From: JAWOJF01 sp046481785
GTDB taxonomy: Bacteria; Bacteroidota; Ignavibacteria; Ignavibacteriales; Ignavibacteriaceae
Assembly (NCBI GenBank): GCA_046481785.1
Contig: JAWOJF010000317.1
Location: 1-9,746, forward strand
Direction of reading: 5' to 3'
Length of the DNA: 9,746 nt
The position numbers and the translations under genes were made by a program. The notes under the pieces are model-generated. The model saw only the letters and a program-made list of their open reading frames with translations, ran no database searches and was not told the origin of the DNA. Below, piece by piece: positions 5,341 to 9,746 of this stretch. Numbering within the stretch: the first letter of the stretch is position 1; each line of letters begins with the position of its first letter.

Positions 5341-6240
5341 TTAAGGTTTATAGCCTACAACAGTAATACTATATATACCGGTGAATGTTTTTTTCATATT
5401 AATAATTTCTTCATCTGATAAATATTTCTTAAGTACTTCTGCCGGAAGAAGCGTTTCCTTTGCCTGTTTTATTTCAACATTTATAAAACCCTGTTCTTTA
5501 ATGATGTTCAGATAATCATCCTGCTGTATTGCACCCGCCACACAACCGGCATACATTTCAGCATCATTTTTTAACCCGGCAGGCAGAGTCCCTTTAATTA
5601 CAATATCAGATACACAGAAATGAGCACCCGGCTTAAGAACTCTGAATATTTCTGCAAAAGCTTTTGTTTTATTCGGTACAAGGTTAAGAACACAATTACT
5701 AATAATTACATCTGCAATATTATCTGCAATGGGCAGGTTTTCAATTTCACCAAGCCTGAAATCTACATTATTATAACCAACCTTATCATTATTCATATTT
5801 GCCTTATAAATCATCTCCTGAGTCATATCAACACCGATAACCTTGCCTTCATTACCAGCCAGGGCTCTTGCAACAAACACATCATTGCCTGCACCTGAAC
5901 CAAGATCCACAATTGTATCACCTCTTTTGATCCCTGCAAACTCAGTTGGTACTCCGCATCCCAGATGCAGATCTGCATCAGCAACATATCCATCTATATG
6001 TTTATATTCATCCCCAATCATACTGTAGTCAGAAGCTTTTCCCCCGCCGCAGCAGGATGTTGAATTACGGGCAATTTCGCCATACTTTTCTTTTACTATG
6101 TTCTTTAATTCATCATCAGATTTATGATGCTCATTAATTGATATTGCAGTAACTGTAGATTTTTCACCTCCGCAGCATGAAGGCGCGCAGCATGATTCAT
6201 CTTTTTCAGATACATTTTTTATTTCATTTTCTGTGCTCAT
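5341..6240 (-). CDS. arsM: Arsenite S-adenosylmethionine methyltransferase
   Basis: A 299-residue SAM-dependent methyltransferase that methylates arsenite to mono- and dimethylated forms. SAM motif I is VDLGSGAGND (111-120). Cysteines in the positions expected for arsenic binding are C63/C64, C183 (SNCVLNL) and C233 (YAGCVAGA), with C95 in HLGCGVP as a further family feature. The N-terminus adds C17, C18, C22 and C23 in a CCAPSCCGG segment, echoed by SCCGGG at 62-67, which may capture metalloid. AAGGA lies upstream of the ATG at a slightly long spacing. It sits 19 bp after acr3, inside the same transcript. Confidence 0.93.
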   Translation of the reverse strand: MSTENEIKNVSEKDESCCAPSCCGGEKSTVTAISINEHHKSDDELKNIVKEKYGEIARNSTSCCGGGKASDYSMIGDEYKHIDGYVADADLHLGCGVPTEFAGIKRGDTIVDLGSGAGNDVFVARALAGNEGKVIGVDMTQEMIYKANMNNDKVGYNNVDFRLGEIENLPIADNIADVIISNCVLNLVPNKTKAFAEIFRVLKPGAHFCVSDIVIKGTLPAGLKNDAEMYAGCVAGAIQQDDYLNIIKEQGFINVEIKQAKETLLPAEVLKKYLSDEEIINMKKTFTGIYSITVVGYKP

Positions 6241-6259
6241 TATAATATTCCTTATATTA

Positions 6260-7330
6260 TTATTTATGATCTAACTGAATGTTTTTCCCTGCAGAGAAAT
6301 ATTTCTTTTGAAAATAAAGAGAGACGTTAACCAAACCTATTAATACAGGCACTTCTACAAGCGGGCCAATAACAGCGGCAAATGCTTCACCTGAATTTAT
6401 TCCAAAAACTGCTATTGCAACAGCAATGGCAAGTTCAAAGTTATTACTGGCGGCGGTAAAGGAGAGTGTAGCTGTTTTGCTGTAATCTGCCCCCGCCTTT
6501 CTTCCCATATAAAAAGAGACAAAGAACATGATTACAAAATAAATTACTAATGGTATTGCTATTCTTACTACATCAAAAGGAATTTTTACTATCACTTCTC
6601 CCTTTAATGAAAACATTACAAAAATTGTAAATAGGAGCGCAATAAGTGTTATTGGAGAAATCCTGGGAATAAATATTTTATCATACCATTCTTTTCCTTT
6701 AAACCTTAAAAGCACTATTCTCGTAATCAATCCGGCTAAAAACGGTATCCCCAGGTATATAAACACACTTTCAGCAATTTGTCCCATTGAAATATCAACT
6801 TTAAAAGTACTGAGGCCGAACAGATCCGGAAGTAATGTTAAAAATACATAGGCATATACTGAATAAAACAAAACCTGGAAAATAGAATTGAATGCCACCA
6901 GTCCGGCAGCGTATTCCGTACTCCCTTTCGCAAGATCATTCCATACAATTACCATGGCAATGCATCTGGCAAGACCCATCAAAATTAATCCTGCCATATA
7001 ATCAGGATGATCCTGTAAAAAAATTATAGCAAGAAAAAACATAATAACAGGACCAATAATCCAGTTCTGAATAAGTGAGAGTGATAATATTTTATAATTT
7101 CTGAAAACTTTTCCCAGTTCTTCATATTTAACTTTTGCAAGTGGCGGGTACATCATTAATATTAGTCCCACAGCAATAGGAATATTTGTTGTGCCGCTCT
7201 GGAAGGTATTCCAAAAATTAACAATGGATGGGACAAGGTACCCGGCTAGTACACCAATAAACATGGCTGCAAAAATCCAGAATGTTAAGTACCTGTCGAG
7301 AAATGATAATCTTTTTAGTTTTAGCTCCAT
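6260..7330 (-). CDS. acr3: Arsenite efflux permease, ACR3 family
   Basis: An inner-membrane exporter of arsenite, about ten helices, 356 residues from the chosen start. The N-terminus RLSFLDRYLTFWIF is a family hallmark. The GLARCIAMVIVWNDLA segment holds the conserved cysteine (C123) essential in studied members, and the last third has GPLVEVPVLIGLV with the conserved glutamate. I prefer ATG 7330 because AAGGGA (7334-7340) precedes it at normal spacing and overlaps the arsR stop codon. An in-frame ATG at 7348 would add six residues and overlap arsR by 10 bp. Either way arsR and acr3 are translationally linked. Export by Acr3 completes the ArsC reaction. Confidence 0.93.
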   Translation of the reverse strand: MELKLKRLSFLDRYLTFWIFAAMFIGVLAGYLVPSIVNFWNTFQSGTTNIPIAVGLILMMYPPLAKVKYEELGKVFRNYKILSLSLIQNWIIGPVIMFFLAIIFLQDHPDYMAGLILMGLARCIAMVIVWNDLAKGSTEYAAGLVAFNSIFQVLFYSVYAYVFLTLLPDLFGLSTFKVDISMGQIAESVFIYLGIPFLAGLITRIVLLRFKGKEWYDKIFIPRISPITLIALLFTIFVMFSLKGEVIVKIPFDVVRIAIPLVIYFVIMFFVSFYMGRKAGADYSKTATLSFTAASNNFELAIAVAIAVFGINSGEAFAAVIGPLVEVPVLIGLVNVSLYFQKKYFSAGKNIQLDHK

Positions 7331-7338
7331 ATTGTCCC

Positions 7339-7668
7339 TTAACAACATTTACAAGATTGATCAATTAATTTGAAAAAGTCCTCAAAATCCTTTTTAACTT
7401 TTTCATACACTTCTTTGTTTATACAATAGCACACCTTTGGGCCATCAATATCTCCCTTAATCAGTCCAACACGTTTCAATTCTTTAAGATGCTGAGAAAC
7501 TGTAGCCTGCGCCAGCGGCAGAAGATCAACTATTTCTCCGCACATACATGCATTCGTTTCACTTAATATTTTTAATATACGTATTCGTGCAGGATGCGCA
7601 AGAGCCTTTGCTATATCAGCAAGTCCAATCTCCATTTTCTCAAATTCAGCTGTTTTAACTGTCGCCAT
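7339..7668 (-). CDS. arsR: ArsR/SmtB-family arsenite-responsive repressor
   Basis: A 109-residue winged-helix repressor, first gene of the operon. The fold runs LADIAKALAHPARIRILKIL (16-35), then the recognition helix in LPLAQATVSQHLKELKRVGL (50-69) and a beta wing (70-84). Candidate arsenite ligands are C41 and C43 in NACMCGE, C80 and C82 in KVCYCIN, and C106, C108 and C109 at the extreme C-terminus; which set acts as sensor cannot be told from sequence. Binding of arsenite should release it from the operator at 7687-7706 and thereby induce its own operon. The ribosome site is weak (AGAAG). The gene ends at the acr3 ribosome binding site. Confidence 0.92.
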   Translation of the reverse strand: MATVKTAEFEKMEIGLADIAKALAHPARIRILKILSETNACMCGEIVDLLPLAQATVSQHLKELKRVGLIKGDIDGPKVCYCINKEVYEKVKKDFEDFFKLIDQSCKCC

Positions 7669-7686
7669 TTTATTCTTCTAAATTGT

Positions 7687-7723
7687 TTATCGTAAATATA
7701 CGATAAGAGATATTTCAGATCAA
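7687..7723 (-). promoter_or_regulatory. ars operon promoter and ArsR operator
   Basis: A perfect inverted repeat TTATCGTA-AATA-TACGATAA (7687-7706) lies 19 bp upstream of the arsR start. On the minus strand it contains TATATTTA (7693-7700) as -7 element, 20 nt after TTG (7721-7723). A repressor bound here would cover the -7 element directly. Its position upstream of arsR makes ArsR the natural ligand. Confidence 0.75.
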
Positions 7724-7839
7724 GAAAAATTTTTTAAAATTTTGTCTTTGCAGGTTTTTTCTCAGTTCCTTCGATGTTTAACTGCCTTTTCTAAACAAAA
7801 TTCCTGGTTTTTTGCTTAAAATCACACATAAAAAGAATC

Positions 7840-7873
7840 ATGTTGCAACATTTAATGTTATAACATATATTTA
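7840..7873 (+). promoter_or_regulatory. Twin-palindrome operator and promoter of the YceI genes
   Basis: Two perfect 12-bp palindromes of the form ATGTTnnAACAT lie at 7840-7851 (centre GC) and 7855-7866 (centre AT), centres 15 bp apart. TTG (7843-7845) and TATATTTA (7866-7873), 20 nt apart, form a promoter: the first palindrome covers the -33 element and the second fills the spacer up to the -7 element. The arrangement fits repression by a dimeric regulator, perhaps of the MarR type. The regulator is not encoded in the window. Confidence 0.55.
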
Positions 7874-7907
7874 ATATCAAATTAAATAAAATAAGAGAGG
7901 AATTATT

Positions 7908-8465
7908 ATGGATGATTTAAAAGAAGTTCAAACTCAAACATGGAGTGTAGATAAAGCGCATTCAAAAATGGTTTTTGCTGCAAGGCATATGGTTATTTCA
8001 GAAGTGCAGGGGCAATTTGATTCTTATGATATTCGCATAAGCCAAACCGGGGATAAAGTGGAAGATAAAAACATTGAGGTTGAGATAGATGTGAATAGTA
8101 TAAATACAGGAAATCCCGACAGGGATAACCATTTGAAATCTACAGACTTTTTTGAATCTGAGAAATATCCCAAAATTATTTTTAAAAGTAAGTCCATAAA
8201 AAAAATTGATGATGAGAATTATAAACTTACCGGTGATTTTACTATAAAAAATATAACCAAAGAACTTGAACTGGATGTTTCCTATGGCGGGCAGATTGCA
8301 GATCCATGGGGAAATAACCGTGCAGGTTTTGCTGTAAGAGGAAGTATAAACCGTTTTGACTTTGACTTAAAGTGGAATAACCTTATTGAAACAGGCGGTG
8401 CGGTTGTTGGGAAAACAATTAAACTCATCTGCGATATTGAATTAGTTCAGCCAAATAATCAATAA
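7908..8465 (+). CDS. YceI-family lipocalin-like protein, cytoplasmic form
   Basis: The family forms an extended beta-barrel that binds isoprenoid-type lipids such as polyprenyl quinone precursors. This 185-residue copy begins MDDLKEVQTQTWSVDKAHSK with no signal peptide, so the barrel starts almost at once and should stay in the cytoplasm. Family blocks are WSVDKAHS (12-19), DVNSINTGN (61-69), YKLTGDFTI (105-113), INRFDF (147-152) and GGAVVG (163-168). Length is normal for a YceI domain. AGAGAGG (7894-7900) supports the ATG. It precedes its secreted paralogue by 18 bp and is controlled by the promoter at 7840-7873, divergent from the ars operon. A role in quinone or lipid stress is plausible but unproven. 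Confidence 0.9.
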   Translation: MDDLKEVQTQTWSVDKAHSKMVFAARHMVISEVQGQFDSYDIRISQTGDKVEDKNIEVEIDVNSINTGNPDRDNHLKSTDFFESEKYPKIIFKSKSIKKIDDENYKLTGDFTIKNITKELELDVSYGGQIADPWGNNRAGFAVRGSINRFDFDLKWNNLIETGGAVVGKTIKLICDIELVQPNNQ

Positions 8466-8483
8466 ATATATTAGGAACAATAC

Positions 8484-9071
8484 ATGATATACATAAAATC
8501 TTTTTTTCTTATGCTGTTAGTTGCTTTTCCTGCAGCAGCACAGTCAACACTCTGGAAGTTTGATAATTCACATTCAAGTGTTCAGTTTAGTGTAACTCAT
8601 CTGGTAATTTCAGATGTTTCCGGAAATTTTAAAGTATTTGACGGTGAAGTAAAAACAGACGGTGATGATTTCACCAAATCAAATATTAGTTTTACTATTG
8701 ATGTAAACAGTATAAATACTGGTAATGAGAAACGCGATAATCATCTTAAGTCGGATGATTTTTTTAACGCAGAAAAATTTCCTAAAATAACATTTGCAGG
8801 AAAATCGTTAAAGAAAACCGGTAATAATAAGTATAAACTTACCGGTGATTTTACAATACGTGATGTAACAAAACAGGTTGAACTTGATGTTACTCAGACA
8901 GGGCCCATAATGGCCTGGGGCGAGGAAAAAACAGGATTTAAGATTAAAGGTACTATTAACAGGTTTGATTATAATCTTAAATGGAATACATTATTGGAGG
9001 CAGGCGGCGCCGTTGTTGGTGAAGATGTAGAGATTTTATGTAACGTTCAGTTGGTTAAGCAAGCTGGTTAA
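8484..9071 (+). CDS. YceI-family lipocalin-like protein, secreted form
   Basis: A 195-residue paralogue of the preceding gene with the same blocks (DVNSINTGN at 73-81, then YKLTGDFTI, INRFDY and GGAVVG). It differs by an N-terminal signal peptide: MIYIK, a hydrophobic stretch FFLMLLVAF, then PAAAQ with likely cleavage near residue 19 or 20. No lipobox cysteine is present, so it should be soluble in the periplasm. The pair arose by duplication and divided between compartments, which suggests a shared ligand on both sides of the membrane. The gene probably shares the upstream transcript; only a weak AGGA precedes the ATG. Confidence 0.9.
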   Translation: MIYIKSFFLMLLVAFPAAAQSTLWKFDNSHSSVQFSVTHLVISDVSGNFKVFDGEVKTDGDDFTKSNISFTIDVNSINTGNEKRDNHLKSDDFFNAEKFPKITFAGKSLKKTGNNKYKLTGDFTIRDVTKQVELDVTQTGPIMAWGEEKTGFKIKGTINRFDYNLKWNTLLEAGGAVVGEDVEILCNVQLVKQAG

Positions 9072-9556
9072 GTTTATTCCGGGGAACTGGCGGGATATTG
9101 GTTCTTCGGACTCGAGGCCAGTCTCAAAAGTAAATGTTGCTGTATAAATATTCCCAAAGAATATTTCGATATAGCGTATAATGAAGTCCCCGCTTTGTAA
9201 AGGCGGGGATGTTCTTTCGTAGACAGGACGGGGGTGGTAACTGTTATGGGCTCTTCAAACAATCAGCCACCCTGATTTTGTCTTCGAAAAATGCCCCCAC
9301 TCACTTTCAGGAGGGCGTGACTGGCAGCAGTTTTACTCCAGGTAAAGTTTAGCATATCTTTTCCGGCTCTGTACCCCTTACCTTATTATTGCTACAGTTC
9401 TGCAAGCATACTCCAACAATTAAAGACAAACTTAAATACCAGAATATGATTTTATTACAGTGCTGTCCAAATTAAAATTATTATTATAATAATATTCTTA
9501 AATAGAGGCAGAATCCGGATTTTTTTTATTATCATCAAATCGATCCTCAATCTATC
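9072..9556. other. Intergenic region without a credible gene
   Basis: Besides the hairpin at 9187-9209 there is a small AT hairpin AAATATTC-ccaaa-GAATATTT (9146-9166) and a stretch of higher GC content (about 9220-9320) with pieces such as GGGTGG/CCACCC and GCCCCC/GGAGGGC that could pair. No ORF here has coding character; the AT-rich part after 9400 shows nothing further. Confidence 0.55.
9187..9209 (+). terminator. GC-rich hairpin, possible terminator of the YceI operon
   Basis: TCCCCGC and GCGGGGA pair around TTTGTAAAG, which can add three more pairs. Only a broken T-run (TGTTCTTT) follows. It lies 116 bp beyond the stop, so it may equally be part of repetitive intergenic DNA. Confidence 0.35.
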
Positions 9557-9713
9557 ATCCCTACGGGACTTTATTTCATTCTGTAATTTATTCTATAAAC
9601 GTTTAATCCCTGCGGAATTGTAATAATTACAGGAATACAAGGACTTATACCATAAACAGGTAACTATATGTTAAGGTATAATATATATTGCTGTTTTAAG
9701 TCCCGTCAGGGAC
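9557..9713. repeat. Short palindromic repeats of the TCCC...GGGA type
   Basis: Three related cores occur: ATCCCTACGGGACT near 9557-9570, ATCCCTGCGGAAT near 9606-9618, and GTCCC-GTCA-GGGAC at 9700-9713, followed by TTATCTTTATAGA. Cores one and two are separated by an AT-rich linker ending in TTCTATAAACGTTTA. Such degenerate palindromic cores are common between genes in Bacteroidota and Ignavibacteriota. The second core is damaged. The set may extend past the right edge. Confidence 0.5.
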
Positions 9714-9746
9714 GTTATCTTTATAGATATAGGTAATCTCAATATT

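Noticed and set aside
5620..6137. Plus-strand ORFs opposite arsM
   Set aside because: They are antisense to conserved methyltransferase and cysteine motifs and have no coding signature of their own.
9074..9262. Minus-strand ORF of 62 codons after the YceI genes
   Set aside because: It runs through the GC-rich hairpin and repetitive intergenic DNA, has no ribosome binding site I can see and resembles no family.
9480..9493. 14-bp AT-only palindrome
   Set aside because: It consists of alternating ATT/AAT words in a very AT-rich stretch and is expected by chance.

Overview
The window is AT-rich bacterial DNA, most likely from the Bacteroidota/Ignavibacteriota side of the tree. The clues are promoters of the form TTG-N19/20-TAnnTTT(G/A), flavobacterium-like protein versions (FolE with a STCEHHFVP core, a dicluster-type ferredoxin), YceI pairs, and intergenic 'TCCC...GGGA' palindromes. 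This placement is an inference from recognised protein and promoter style, not from a marker gene.

Layout. Positions 1-328 hold three tandem units of about 109 bp. Read on the minus strand, each carries the 5' half of a serine-type tRNA (acceptor 5' strand, D-arm, anticodon-like hairpin, long variable arm) but no T-loop consensus and no 3' acceptor strand. A consensus promoter on the minus strand (341-371) points into the array. A small DMT_6/DUF486 membrane protein follows (391-720, minus). A 416-bp intergenic stretch ends in a structured leader that buries the ribosome binding site of an ABC-F ATPase (1137-2729, plus). Next come folE, broken by one in-frame amber codon (2813-3454), and a 4Fe-4S ferredoxin that loses its second half (3572-3733, plus) where it meets a small cupin gene (3716-4027, minus).

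Positions 7668 to 4179 are a six-gene minus-strand operon: arsR, acr3, arsM, a thioredoxin-type arsC, a SufT/MIP18-like fragment lacking its N-terminus, and a four-helix membrane protein resembling the start of heme-copper oxidase subunit I. The first four form a coherent arsenic module: ArsR represses from a perfect inverted repeat placed over the -7 element, ArsC reduces arsenate, Acr3 exports arsenite and ArsM methylates it. The last two genes look appended from another context. A 24-bp perfect hairpin closes the operon.

Divergent from arsR, after two 12-bp palindromes lying in the promoter, are two YceI-family genes (7908-8465 and 8484-9071), one without and one with a signal peptide. The last 675 bp have no credible gene; they hold a possible terminator, GC-rich debris and short palindromic repeats.

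The main leads are the apparently transcribed tRNA-Ser-like repeat array, the ABC-F leader resembling an attenuator, the concentration of three damaged genes between 2.8 and 4.9 kb, and the twin-palindrome operator of the YceI pair. No complete unknown multi-gene system can be demonstrated from the sequence alone.
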